This document shows positions 8,033 to 15,543 of a stretch of DNA of 64,000 nt, one piece after another. The notes under the pieces are model-generated. The model did no database searches, had not been told where the DNA came from, and saw nothing but the letters and a program-made list of their open reading frames with translations. A program made the translations under genes and the position numbers. Source of the DNA: Clostridia bacterium (GTDB lineage Bacteria; Bacillota; Clostridia; Oscillospirales; CAG-272); assembly GCA_017465885.1 (NCBI GenBank), contig JAFTVG010000032.1:1-64000 (forward strand). The letters are read 5' to 3'. How positions within the stretch are numbered: position 1 is the first letter of the stretch; every line of letters begins with the position of its first letter.

Positions 8033-9010
8033 ATGAATTATTCACCCTTAAACGACCCCGAATTCAACGACTATCGGGAGGCGGTACGCAAGGCGGCTTC
8101 CAAGAAGAGACGCACCAGAGCACTGATCCTTTTGACCATCTGCGCTCTGCTTGCTTTGCTGAGTTTTTCTTTGCTCGCCTTGGCGGCGGCAGACGCCGCT
8201 CCCGCTCTGATCGACTATTTCCAGTCTTTCGGCAAGAGCGAGACCACCGATCCCCCCCTTCTGCCCTCCTCCCCCGAGAGCGCACCCGATCTGCCTCTCA
8301 CCCCCTCCGCTCCCCAACCTTCCTCCAAAAAGGAGGAGCCCTCCCCCTCCAAGAACGAGCCTTCCCCCTCCCCCTCGGACCCCAAGCCCCTGCGGGTGAC
8401 CACCGTTTACCTTGACGCGGGGCACGGCTTTACCAACTCCTACGGCGCCCCCGACGTGGGTGCGGGCGAGGGGTCGGAGTATTACCGTCTCTCCCTTGAA
8501 AAGCTGGGATCGGGTCTTTACGAGGCAGATCTGAACCTGATGATCTCTCTCAAGGTCAAAAAGCTTCTTGAGGATGAGGGATACAAGGTCATTATGTCAA
8601 GAGAAGGCTACGTCAACGACCATCTGACCATCAACGAGCGCGCCATCAACGCCAAAAACTCGGGCGCGGATCTGCTGGTATCGGTGCACGGAAACACCGC
8701 CACCCCCGATGCCTACGGCGCAAGAGTCTTCTACAGCGACCGCAGAAACGACTCTCTTGAATACGCCAAGGCAGTTGCCGCTGCCATCGACGAAAACGGC
8801 GCCACCAGAAAAAAGGCGACCACCAATCTGGACAACACCCTTGCCATGGTCAATTCGGTGGGTATGCCTGCCGTGCTGGTGGAGACCTGCTTCTTGACCA
8901 ACACCCAGGACTCCGAGCTGGCACTTACCGAGGAATGGCAAAACGCCATGGCGCAGGCCATCGTGGACGGCATCGTGAAGGTCTTCCCCTGCCAGACCTA
9001 TTTTGAATGA
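8033..9010 (+). CDS. N-acetylmuramoyl-L-alanine amidase (Amidase_3), membrane-anchored
   Basis: Cleaves the amide bond between MurNAc and the peptide stem of peptidoglycan, outside the membrane. Residues 25-55 form an anchor helix, and 60-120 a Ser/Pro/Glu-rich spacer. The catalytic domain (about 122-322) shows the zinc ligands in DAGHG (His131), YEADLN (Glu164) and SVHGN (His219), and the catalytic Glu284 in VETCFLTN. All four key positions are intact, so it should be active. It is the last gene of the RNase J run and is followed by a strong bidirectional terminator. It is similar in layout to CwlD-type amidases, but a sporulation role is not shown by sequence. Confidence 0.92.
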   Translation: MNYSPLNDPEFNDYREAVRKAASKKRRTRALILLTICALLALLSFSLLALAAADAAPALIDYFQSFGKSETTDPPLLPSSPESAPDLPLTPSAPQPSSKKEEPSPSKNEPSPSPSDPKPLRVTTVYLDAGHGFTNSYGAPDVGAGEGSEYYRLSLEKLGSGLYEADLNLMISLKVKKLLEDEGYKVIMSREGYVNDHLTINERAINAKNSGADLLVSVHGNTATPDAYGARVFYSDRRNDSLEYAKAVAAAIDENGATRKKATTNLDNTLAMVNSVGMPAVLVETCFLTNTQDSELALTEEWQNAMAQAIVDGIVKVFPCQTYFE

Positions 9011-9032
9011 TCCCTCTTTGAGGATCCCGCCA

Positions 9033-9076
9033 AAACAAAAAGGATCTCCCGACCCGTCGGGAGATCCTTTTTGTTT
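9033..9076. terminator. bidirectional terminator, amidase versus SGNH lipoprotein
   Basis: A 16-17 bp stem (CAAAAAGGATCTCCCG and its complement) with A-runs and T-runs on both sides, between convergent genes. Confidence 0.9.
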
Positions 9077-9089
9077 GTTTTCATTCGGT

Positions 9090-10157
9090 TCATTTCTGCA
9101 GGGTCACCGCGTGGGTGCGCAGATAGCTTAAAATAACCTTGTAGCCCTTTTCGCTGATGTGCAGACCGTCTCCCACGCCGTATTCCTCGGGCAGGTATCC
9201 GTCGGCACCGATCAGAGCCGAATAGGTATCGGCATAATAGACCGACATTCCTTTGCCATAGCGGTCTGCCACGAGCTCTCTGATCCAGCCGTTAAACTTC
9301 GTGATCTTGGCGTTGGATATCCACTTGCTGTAGTCGCTGATCTTGGCAACGGGGTAGATGGACTGGACGATCACCGTGGTGGTAGGGGAGACGGCTCTGA
9401 TATTGTCAAGCAGCCAGAAATACAGCTTTTTGAAGGCTTCCTTCTCCATATCCACCGTTACACCGCCTGTCACGCCCAGGGTGATGACCAGATAGTCGGG
9501 CTTTTTCTTCTTCACCGCGTCGATGATGAGCATCTGCTCTCCGGTCTCGGGGTAGATGATCTTCACCGTCTGCACGTAGCCGTAAGTGATGGTATTGCCC
9601 ACCGCCCCTCTCCAGACCTGGGTGGTTTTTTTGCCGCCGGTCAGATCGCCTCTGCTGATCATATGAGCGGTGGTGGAGTCGCCAAGAAAGATCAGGCTGT
9701 CCTGATAGCCGATGCCCGCGTCCGCCGTTTCCTTTAAAAACCAGGGGTCTTCGTTGGGCTCAGGGGTAGGTTCCGGTGTGGGCTCAGGGGTAGGTTCCGG
9801 TGTGGGCTCGGGTGTGGGTTCAGGGGTGGGTTCGGGGGTGGGCTCGGGTGTGGGCTCGGGTGTGGGCTCAGGTGTGGGTTCGGGTGTGGGCTCGGGTGTG
9901 GGCTCGGGTGTGGGCTCGGGTGTGGGTTCAGCCGAAGGAGAGAGGGGCTCTTTTTCGGATGAAGAGGACGCGCCGCCCGCACTTGGCAAGCCGTCTGAAG
10001 GCAAAGCGGGCGAGCTTTGCCCGTCATCCCCTGCGGGGAAGCTTTGCTCCTCGGGAGAGGAGAGGTCAAGGGAGATCTCGCTTTTCTTGCAGGAGCTCAG
10101 CCCGCAAAGAAGCAGGATCAACGCCATCAGGGCGCAAAGCAGTCTTTTTACGTTCAT
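9090..10157 (-). CDS. SGNH/GDSL-hydrolase lipoprotein with a (PTPE)14 stalk
   Basis: A 355-residue surface lipoprotein. The signal peptide ends in lipobox LSSC (Cys23). A Ser-rich spacer is followed by 14 PTPE repeats (about 78-133), an extended stalk, then an SGNH-fold domain with GDST (nucleophile Ser161), an internal Gly/Asn region, and DGLHIS near 330 supplying the Asp-His pair. Such domains are esterases or acetyl-hydrolases on sugars or wall polymers; the substrate is unknown. Its ATG overlaps the stop of thiN by 4 bp, so it is translationally coupled to the thiamine operon, an odd pairing. Its 3' end meets the shared terminator at 9033-9076. Confidence 0.85.
   Translation of the reverse strand: MNVKRLLCALMALILLLCGLSSCKKSEISLDLSSPEEQSFPAGDDGQSSPALPSDGLPSAGGASSSSEKEPLSPSAEPTPEPTPEPTPEPTPEPTPEPTPEPTPEPTPEPTPEPTPEPTPEPTPEPTPEPTPEPNEDPWFLKETADAGIGYQDSLIFLGDSTTAHMISRGDLTGGKKTTQVWRGAVGNTITYGYVQTVKIIYPETGEQMLIIDAVKKKKPDYLVITLGVTGGVTVDMEKEAFKKLYFWLLDNIRAVSPTTTVIVQSIYPVAKISDYSKWISNAKITKFNGWIRELVADRYGKGMSVYYADTYSALIGADGYLPEEYGVGDGLHISEKGYKVILSYLRTHAVTLQK
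9757..9924 (-). repeat. 12-bp tandem repeat, 14 units, encoding PTPE
   Basis: Fourteen in-frame 12-bp units (consensus on plus strand GGCTCGGGTGTG, with variants such as GGTTCAGGGGTG). Several neighbouring units are identical, as expected for slippage-driven length change. Confidence 0.95.
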
Positions 10158-10834
10158 AGTCTTCCTCCTTTTTGCGCTCCTTTAAAAAAGAGGAGCGGAT
10201 CTGTAATGCCCTCGGCGATCAGCAAAAACGAGCCGTCTTTGGCTGTTACCGAAGCCGAAATGCCTTTGATGAATTCGTTGCTCACCCCAAGGGGCATAGC
10301 TCTTTGAAGCTTTCCCGAAAAGGGGTATTTGAAGCCCTCAAGGGTCAATTCTCCCTCCTTTTCAAGGGAAAAGACCGAAAAGTAGCCCTCGGTATCCCGG
10401 GGGAAGGTCAGATTTCCATCCTTCAGCAGAAAGGCGGCGATCCCCTTGCCCAGCAGCACCCCCTGCCCGCCTGCCTCTTTTAAGTAGTCTAACAAAGCAA
10501 GGTTGGCAAGAGAGTGGGAAACGCGCTCTCCTCCAAGAGATCCGTGGAGAAGAAAGCGGGTATATCCCTGTGAAAGCCCCCATTTCAGGGCGTAAAGACA
10601 GTCGGTATCGTCCTTTTCTCTGGGCAGACGGAGGACGCGCTCGGCGGGCAAAAGCTCCTCGGGGTCGCCCGTAAAGGAGTCAAAATCGCCCACCGCCAGA
10701 TGGGGCATAACGCCAAGGGCGGAAAGATGGGCAAGCCCGCCGTCGCAGGCAATGACCAGATCCCCCTCCTTTGGAGCAAAGAAGGGCGGGTAAAAGCTGC
10801 CCGCACCTATAAGATGGCAAAAAGAAGTTGACAC
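10154..10834 (-). CDS. thiN: thiamine pyrophosphokinase
   Basis: Transfers pyrophosphate from ATP to thiamine, giving thiamine diphosphate in the cytoplasm. The 226-residue length fits the family. Motifs seen are ACDGGLAHL (about 29-37), VGDFDSF (about 48-54), and the acidic KDDTDC (about 73-78) that binds Mg-ATP, then the [13 protein letters not shown] thiamine-binding stretch. It follows thiT after 51 bp, so uptake and activation of thiamine are encoded together under the TPP riboswitch. Confidence 0.93.
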   Translation of the reverse strand: MSTSFCHLIGAGSFYPPFFAPKEGDLVIACDGGLAHLSALGVMPHLAVGDFDSFTGDPEELLPAERVLRLPREKDDTDCLYALKWGLSQGYTRFLLHGSLGGERVSHSLANLALLDYLKEAGGQGVLLGKGIAAFLLKDGNLTFPRDTEGYFSVFSLEKEGELTLEGFKYPFSGKLQRAMPLGVSNEFIKGISASVTAKDGSFLLIAEGITDPLLFFKGAQKGGRL

Positions 10835-10885
10835 GGCAGATCCTTTCGGCAGGAAGGGTCTGCCCCAAAAAGGCAGTCCTTCTGC

Positions 10886-11722
10886 TCAGTTTTTCTTTTT
10901 TGAAAGCAATGCGGCAACGGCAAAGCAGGTAAGGAAGAGGACGAATGCCACGGCAGAAACCACGATCACGGGCAGGAAGAAGGAAAACTCCGCCTCGGTG
11001 AGGGCAGTCAGGGTGAATTCGCCCGTTTCACCGTCCTGAAGGATGGAGAAGATGCGGGCAACGTCGTAGCAAACCGCACCCACAACAAGTCCGCCGCCCA
11101 CGATCTTCAGCCAGTCTGCCGCAGGCACCGACGTGCGCACGGTACGGGTGGGCAGACGCTTTGAAAAGTCCAGACTGTTGCCAAGATAATAGCAGGCAAG
11201 CATCAGAATGATCGCCTCGGGAAGCATATAGGTGGCGTTGTAGATGAAGGAATAGATCAGCGCACCGCCCGTGGGAATGGACATCCCCGCCCACACGGTG
11301 GCACCCGAGATCACGTGGCAGAGGTAGCGCACCAGGCAGACCAAAAGACCGCCCAGAGTCAGGGCGAGCGCCTGATTTTTCACCTTGTTTCTGAAAAGTC
11401 CGCCAAGACCCGCCGCCGCAAAGGCAAGGATATAGTCAAGCAGGATGATGGCAAGGATCGAATACCAGGTGGAGAAATAGGACAGGGTGTTTAAGCCTAA
11501 GAGCTGTTGGATCACGCCGTAGCAAAGGGCGCAAAGCATACCCTTGCCCGTGCCGTGGCGGTAGGCGATCAGCAGGATGGGAAAAAGGGATGCGGGGGTG
11601 ACCGACCCGCCGTAGGGCAGATCGGCAAGCTTGAGGATGCTGAGAACGGTGGCAAGCGCCAGCATAATGCCGCTTTCCGCAAGGATGAGCAGAGCGGAGC
11701 GGCGGTCGTTTGTTCGTGTCAT
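10886..11722 (-). CDS. thiT: energy-coupled thiamine transporter ThiT (ECF S component)
   Basis: A membrane substrate-capture component that binds thiamine and works with the shared ECF ATPase module, which is encoded elsewhere. The thiamine-binding signature is clear: GATVWAGMSIPTGGALIYS and NATYMLPE (about 140-170), with helices before and after. At about 278 residues it is longer than classic ThiT (about 180-200) because of an added pair of C-terminal helices (about 205-275). The ATG at 11722 is preferred over an ATG five codons upstream because GGAGG lies 8 nt before it. It is controlled by the TPP riboswitch. Confidence 0.92.
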   Translation of the reverse strand: MTRTNDRRSALLILAESGIMLALATVLSILKLADLPYGGSVTPASLFPILLIAYRHGTGKGMLCALCYGVIQQLLGLNTLSYFSTWYSILAIILLDYILAFAAAGLGGLFRNKVKNQALALTLGGLLVCLVRYLCHVISGATVWAGMSIPTGGALIYSFIYNATYMLPEAIILMLACYYLGNSLDFSKRLPTRTVRTSVPAADWLKIVGGGLVVGAVCYDVARIFSILQDGETGEFTLTALTEAEFSFFLPVIVVSAVAFVLFLTCFAVAALLSKKKN

Positions 11723-11739
11723 TTTCGACACCTCCATAA

Positions 11740-11800
11740 AAAGAATTCACCGCAGTACGACATTTTCGACCTGCGGCAACGATCTCTATGGCACGATGGC
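11740..11800 (-). promoter_or_regulatory. expression platform of the TPP riboswitch
   Basis: Between aptamer and thiT, CCGCAG pairs with CTGCGG around a loop holding GTCGAAAATG, the same ten bases that contain the real thiT start. A T-run follows a few bases later. Switch between transcription stop and read-through, or masking of the ribosome site, cannot be decided by eye. Confidence 0.5.
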
Positions 11801-11808
11801 TCTGCTGC

Positions 11809-11935
11809 AAATCTCCCTACGCCGGTATTATCCGTATTCAGGTTAAAGGGTTCGGCACGCGCCGTCTCAGCCGTCAGCAAAGCGCAAAAAGAGGAAATTT
11901 CTTCCCTCAGCGCTCGTGACAGCACCCCTGATTTC
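11809..11935 (-). ncRNA. TPP (thi-box) riboswitch aptamer
   Basis: On the minus strand the hallmark thi-box elements appear in order: GGGGTGC, CTGAGA, GAACCC, ACCTGA, GGATAATACC and GCGTAGGGAG. The closing P1 stem is AAATC/GATTT. The P3 side carries an extra long branch with GAGCGC/GCGCTT and GAGG/CCTC pairings, an allowed variation of the class. It lies directly upstream of thiT-thiN, matching the expected thiamine regulon. Confidence 0.95.
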
Positions 11936-11950
11936 TCATGCGGTAGCCCT

Positions 11951-11979
11951 ATTATAGACCCTTTTTTGCCCGCTGTCAA
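11951..11979 (-). promoter_or_regulatory. promoter of the thiamine operon
   Basis: TTGACA, 17 bp, TATAAT on the minus strand, placed so that transcription starts just before the aptamer. The remainder of the gap to 12167 shows nothing further that I can support. Confidence 0.75.
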
Positions 11980-12167
11980 GGGATTTTTTCTTTTATTCCT
12001 CCTTTTTCATGAAGTACCCTCCCACCGCATAAAATAAAGGGCGTCCGAAAAATGGCATCGGAGCTTTGAAAAGCGACCCGAATGATCTGCCAAAAAACCG
12101 TCCCAAGGAACGATCCCGCATAATCCGTCCCGAAGAAACCACCTCAAATAAGTGTATCGGAGGTCTT

Positions 12168-12410
12168 ATGGATCTGTTTTTTTCTCGCTACAGAGCCGCG
12201 GTGCGGCTTTTGGGCTTGCTTGCCCTCCTCTTTTTCGTCCTTTACTATCTGATCGCCTTCTTTTATTCGGGCGGGGTGTCGGGGCTGCTCTTCCGCATCG
12301 CCACGGGGCAAGAGCAGCCGCCCATCAAAAAAAGCGCCCTCTATCACGCCGAGGATGAACAAAAAGAGGGAGACTCCATTACGGAGCCTCCGCCCGATTA
12401 TCAGCTTTAG
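12168..12410 (+). CDS. small single-pass membrane protein, unknown function
   Basis: Eighty residues from the ATG at 12168, which GGAGG precedes by 5 nt; an in-frame upstream extension lacks a ribosome site. Residues about 12-38 are a membrane helix, followed by a soluble tail ending in acidic residues and PPPDYQL. It converges with the three-gene run to its right, only 11 bp away. No family recognised. Confidence 0.55.
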   Translation: MDLFFSRYRAAVRLLGLLALLFFVLYYLIAFFYSGGVSGLLFRIATGQEQPPIKKSALYHAEDEQKEGDSITEPPPDYQL

Positions 12411-12421
12411 GGAAAATGGGG

Positions 12422-12775
12422 TCACGCGGACGGCGGCAGGGGTGCCTTGATCTGATCGTAGCCAAGCTCCTCCCAATGGGGATAAAGGCGCAAAAACTCT
12501 GCCCAAAGGTCAAAAAACAGATCAAAGGCATCCTCTTCGGAACGGTTTTTCAAAAGAAACGCCGACCAGTGGCTTGTGTTTCGGTACTCTTCTTCATACT
12601 TTTGTTCCACAAACCGTTGAAATTTGGTGTTGAACAGCACCCGCCTGCCCGTCAGGTCAAGGAGCGCCTCCTCGTAACCGGCAAGAGAAAAGGACAGCGC
12701 CCGAAGGTCTTTTTTTCCAAGATATACCGCAGGATGCGCTTGCACGCGTTTTAAAAAATCGTTTAGTTCGTTCAT
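12422..12775 (-). CDS. hypothetical cytoplasmic protein
   Basis: A 117-residue protein rich in Leu, Phe and acidic residues (for example AFDLFFDLWAEFLRLYPHW), with no signal peptide or membrane helix. The ATG at 12775 lies 2 bp after the upstream stop, with GAGGAG inside the end of that gene, so it is translationally coupled. No family recognised. It is the last gene of a three-gene run with a lipoprotein and another hypothetical protein. Confidence 0.7.
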   Translation of the reverse strand: MNELNDFLKRVQAHPAVYLGKKDLRALSFSLAGYEEALLDLTGRRVLFNTKFQRFVEQKYEEEYRNTSHWSAFLLKNRSEEDAFDLFFDLWAEFLRLYPHWEELGYDQIKAPLPPSA

Positions 12776-12777
12776 AT

Positions 12778-13314
12778 TCAAGACTCCTCTTCGCCGCTTA
12801 GCGATTCATCGGGTTCCGAAGGCGAAACAGTTTTTGTAAAGGTCTCTCCTAAAAGAAGCTCGATGCTTTCCCAATCCTCCCAGCTTTTCGTGTAAACGCG
12901 ATATGCATTTTTCCCGTCAAACAGCTTCAAGGACGCATTAAAAAGCGGAATACCTAACCCTTGCACAAAAGAAAACCCGAAGTCTTCATCGGGCTCTTTG
13001 CCCGTGGCGTTTTTAAAATACTGCCTCGCGCCGTCTGCATCTGCAAATTCATAGGCATATATTTCAAACGCAAACTCGTCGCAGGTAAATCTCCCTGCAA
13101 AGCAAGCGCTATAATTCAGTTTTTTCAAATACCGATCCTTTTCGGATGCATCGTATTCTTCAAAGCGCGCCCCCTCAAGGGTGCTGTTTTTCAGCGCCTC
13201 ACACTCACCAATATTTTCAAACATCGGATACTCAAAATCCACAATATCGTGGCAACCGCAAAGAGGCAGGACCATCAAAAGCGAAAGCATCGTGCAGAAA
13301 ATTCTCTTTCTCAT
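12778..13314 (-). CDS. lipoprotein, unknown function
   Basis: A 178-residue protein with signal peptide and lipobox LCGC (Cys21). The exported part (about 22-178) alternates acidic and aromatic residues (FEYPMFENIGECEALK; FAFEIYAYEF) and ends in a Ser/Glu-rich tail. The pattern suggests a small alpha/beta domain, but I do not recognise it. It lies 39 bp after the upstream gene and 2 bp before the next. Confidence 0.75.
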   Translation of the reverse strand: MRKRIFCTMLSLLMVLPLCGCHDIVDFEYPMFENIGECEALKNSTLEGARFEEYDASEKDRYLKKLNYSACFAGRFTCDEFAFEIYAYEFADADGARQYFKNATGKEPDEDFGFSFVQGLGIPLFNASLKLFDGKNAYRVYTKSWEDWESIELLLGETFTKTVSPSEPDESLSGEEES

Positions 13315-13353
13315 TTTTAATTTCCTTTCATCTCCGATTGATTATTTTAAAGC

Positions 13354-13887
13354 TCAGCAAAGCCCCTCAAAGCCAAAGGCCTTGCAAAGGGGCGCGCCAT
13401 TGCCCGAGGGGGACGGCGCACTGCCGACAATGACCAAAAGGCGCTCAAAGCAGGGGTCGAACACGTACAGGTCGGGAGGCAGGATCAGCTCGTCGCACAC
13501 CCCTTCGGGGTGCTTGCACTGCAAGAGGATCTGCGCCGACAGCTCCCTTGGGTCTGCCATGGCAACGTAGTCGTGAAAGGTCCTGCCCTTCACCGTCAGT
13601 CCGCCAAGAGGCGTGCGCTTTAAGGGATCGGACAAAAAGAGCGCCTTTCCCTCCATCCCTTCAAGAAGTCTTAGCGCCTGCTCAAAGCTCAAAGAGGGCA
13701 GATCGGGGGACAGCCTCTCGTAAAGGGGAGCGCTATGGTACCACTCGTCAAAATCCAAGCCCGTTTTTTCAAGGTCTTCAAAGAAGGCGGGCGGTCTTGC
13801 CCCCTTGCATTCCTCTTCATCCAGCACGAAGGCGTCGTAAAAGTCCAAAAAGGTCTTTTCGGGCAGAGCAAAAAACTCGATCTTCAT
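13354..13887 (-). CDS. hypothetical protein
   Basis: A 177-residue protein starting at the ATG at 13887 with AAGGAGG 6 nt upstream. It is acidic and soluble, starting KIEFFALPEKTFLDFYDAF, with a conserved-looking EWYHSAPLYERL segment near 50. No signal peptide, helix anchor or known motif is visible. It leads the three-gene run under the promoter at 13933-13961. Confidence 0.7.
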   Translation of the reverse strand: MKIEFFALPEKTFLDFYDAFVLDEEECKGARPPAFFEDLEKTGLDFDEWYHSAPLYERLSPDLPSLSFEQALRLLEGMEGKALFLSDPLKRTPLGGLTVKGRTFHDYVAMADPRELSAQILLQCKHPEGVCDELILPPDLYVFDPCFERLLVIVGSAPSPSGNGAPLCKAFGFEGLC

Positions 13888-13932
13888 CACACGCCTCCTT
13901 TATAGCAGCTTTTGCGGGCTTTTCCCTTTTTC

Positions 13933-13961
13933 AGTATAGCATAATTTCCCCTTTGATGCAA
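13933..13961 (-). promoter_or_regulatory. promoter of the 13887-12422 operon
   Basis: TTGCAT, 17 bp, TATACT on the minus strand; start near 13926 and a leader of about 38 nt. Confidence 0.65.
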
Positions 13962-14019
13962 GGGGCGCAGGCGAAAAAAGGGCGCTCCGCCCGCTTTGGG
14001 GGACAAAAAAGACTTTTTA

Positions 14020-14048
14020 TTGACATTTTTCGGGCGATATGCTATACT
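14020..14048 (+). promoter_or_regulatory. promoter of the 14226 lipoprotein
   Basis: TTGACA, 17 bp, TATACT, divergent from the 13933 promoter. It leaves an unusually long leader of about 170 nt, in which I see only short dyads (CCGTATACGG, GCGGT/ACCGC) and no known riboswitch. Confidence 0.75.
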
Positions 14049-14225
14049 GAAAAAGGGAACCGTCACCACTGACCGTGCTGTTCAAAGAAACCGCCTTTTT
14101 GCAAAAGAGCAGAGCGGACGGCATTATCATGGCGCAGATCCCGACCGTATACGGAGCACAAAGCGGTTGACCGCGCTAAAAAAGCCCCCAAAAAACACCA
14201 ACGAAAAACCAAGGAGGACCTTCCC

Positions 14226-14870
14226 ATGAAAAAGCTGATTTGCTTGATCCTTGCCCTTGCCTGCGGGGCTGTAGGACTTTGTGCCTGCGTCCCTGAAAGC
14301 AGAGGAAGCGGAAATGCCGGAATGTACAAGCCCGTCATCTATCTTTATCCCGAGGAAGAAACCGACGTCACGGTCAAATTAGACTATGCAGGCGTTTTGA
14401 CCTGCACCTATCCTGCGTATAAAGACGGATGGACGGTGCGCGCCCGCCCCGACGGCAGTCTGACCGATCTTGAAACGGGCTTAGAGTATTCCTATCTTTT
14501 CTGGGAGGGAGAAGCTGAGGTGGACTATGATCTGAGCCGCGGCTACGTGGTGAAGGGCGAGGACACTGCCGCATTTTTACAGCAGACCCTTGCCGAAATG
14601 GGACTTGAGCCCAAGGAATATAACGAATTTATCGTTTATTGGCTTCCTCAAATGCAGGGCAATCCCTACAATCTGATCACCTTCCAACAAGAAGCCTACA
14701 CCAACAGCGCCGTGTTGAACGTCGCTCCCGAGCCCGACAGCCTTTTGCGGATCTTTATGGTCTATAAGGCTCTTGATAAGCCCATCGAGATCGAGCAACC
14801 CGATATAATCCCCTTCAATCGTCAAGGCTTCACGGTGATCGAATGGGGCGGCTGTGCCCTTTCCGAATAG
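14226..14870 (+). CDS. secreted lipoprotein with KPVIYLYP signature
   Basis: A 214-residue protein whose signal peptide ends in LCAC (Cys21). It begins the exported part with KPVIYLYPEE, a signature seen in a widespread family of uncharacterised secreted proteins; a later QGFTVIEWGG block matches the same type. The family function is unknown to me. AAGGAGG precedes the ATG. It has its own promoter and a strong bidirectional terminator, so it is monocistronic. Confidence 0.8.
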   Translation: MKKLICLILALACGAVGLCACVPESRGSGNAGMYKPVIYLYPEEETDVTVKLDYAGVLTCTYPAYKDGWTVRARPDGSLTDLETGLEYSYLFWEGEAEVDYDLSRGYVVKGEDTAAFLQQTLAEMGLEPKEYNEFIVYWLPQMQGNPYNLITFQQEAYTNSAVLNVAPEPDSLLRIFMVYKALDKPIEIEQPDIIPFNRQGFTVIEWGGCALSE

Positions 14871-14893
14871 CTCTGTCCTTTGCAAAAAAAAAC

Positions 14894-14938
14894 AAAGGCG
14901 GCGTCTTAAATGCATTCCGCATTTAAGACGCCGCCTTT
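14894..14938. terminator. bidirectional terminator
   Basis: A 19-bp stem (AAAGGCGGCGTCTTAAATG and complement) with A and T runs, between convergent genes. Confidence 0.92.
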
Positions 14939-14949
14939 TATAACGCATT

Positions 14950-15492
14950 TTATTTCACCATGCCGTAGCCGCCTGCGTACTTGCTCACCTCGGAGGCAAC
15001 CACGAAGACCTTGTTATCGCACACGCGGCGAATGGCCTTTAAGGTCTTTGGAACCTCCTTGCGGGGCAGAACGATGAAGATCATATTCATCTTGTCCTTG
15101 GAGCCGTGGCCTGCAAAGACGGTGTAGCCCTTGCCCTGCTCCTCCAGATATGCGGTGATCTTTTCGGTGCTGTCGTCGCTTGCGATCAGCTCCAAGTTGG
15201 AGGTGCCCAAAGCCAGCTTGCTTTCAATGGTCGAGCCGATGAACAGTCCTGCGGCGTAGCCGATACAGTAAAAGACCAGCAGAAGGGGATTGTCGCCCAG
15301 CGTCCCGATGACGCCTGCCACCACAAGACCCCACAGCAGGCACTCCACAAAGCCAAGTCCCGCCGCCTTTAACCGCTGTCCCTTGACCATCATACAGGTC
15401 TTCAAAGACTGGATGGAGATCTCTACGATCTTTGCCGCACAAATGATCAGACAAAGCGCCGCAACGGGTAAGGTCGCTAAAAGTTCGGTCAT
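14950..15492 (-). CDS. UPF0316/YebE-type membrane protein (DUF5698 + DUF2179)
   Basis: A 180-residue protein: three membrane helices in 1-95, including IVEISIQSLKTCMMVKGQ and FVECLLWGLVVAGVIG, followed by a soluble DUF2179 domain (about 100-180) with the TVFAGHGSKDKMNMIFIVLPRK pattern. This is the standard UPF0316 architecture; molecular function is not known. It follows the MATE gene by 51 bp on the same strand and may share its transcript. Confidence 0.85.
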   Translation of the reverse strand: MTELLATLPVAALCLIICAAKIVEISIQSLKTCMMVKGQRLKAAGLGFVECLLWGLVVAGVIGTLGDNPLLLVFYCIGYAAGLFIGSTIESKLALGTSNLELIASDDSTEKITAYLEEQGKGYTVFAGHGSKDKMNMIFIVLPRKEVPKTLKAIRRVCDNKVFVVASEVSKYAGGYGMVK

Positions 15493-15543
15493 ATCAAAAC
15501 ACTCCTATTCTTTTTCTTGTTTCTTATTTTTTGTCCCGAAGGA

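Noticed and set aside
9757-9924. CRISPR-like array
   Set aside because: Twelve-bp in-frame tandem units without spacers that encode PTPE; not a CRISPR.
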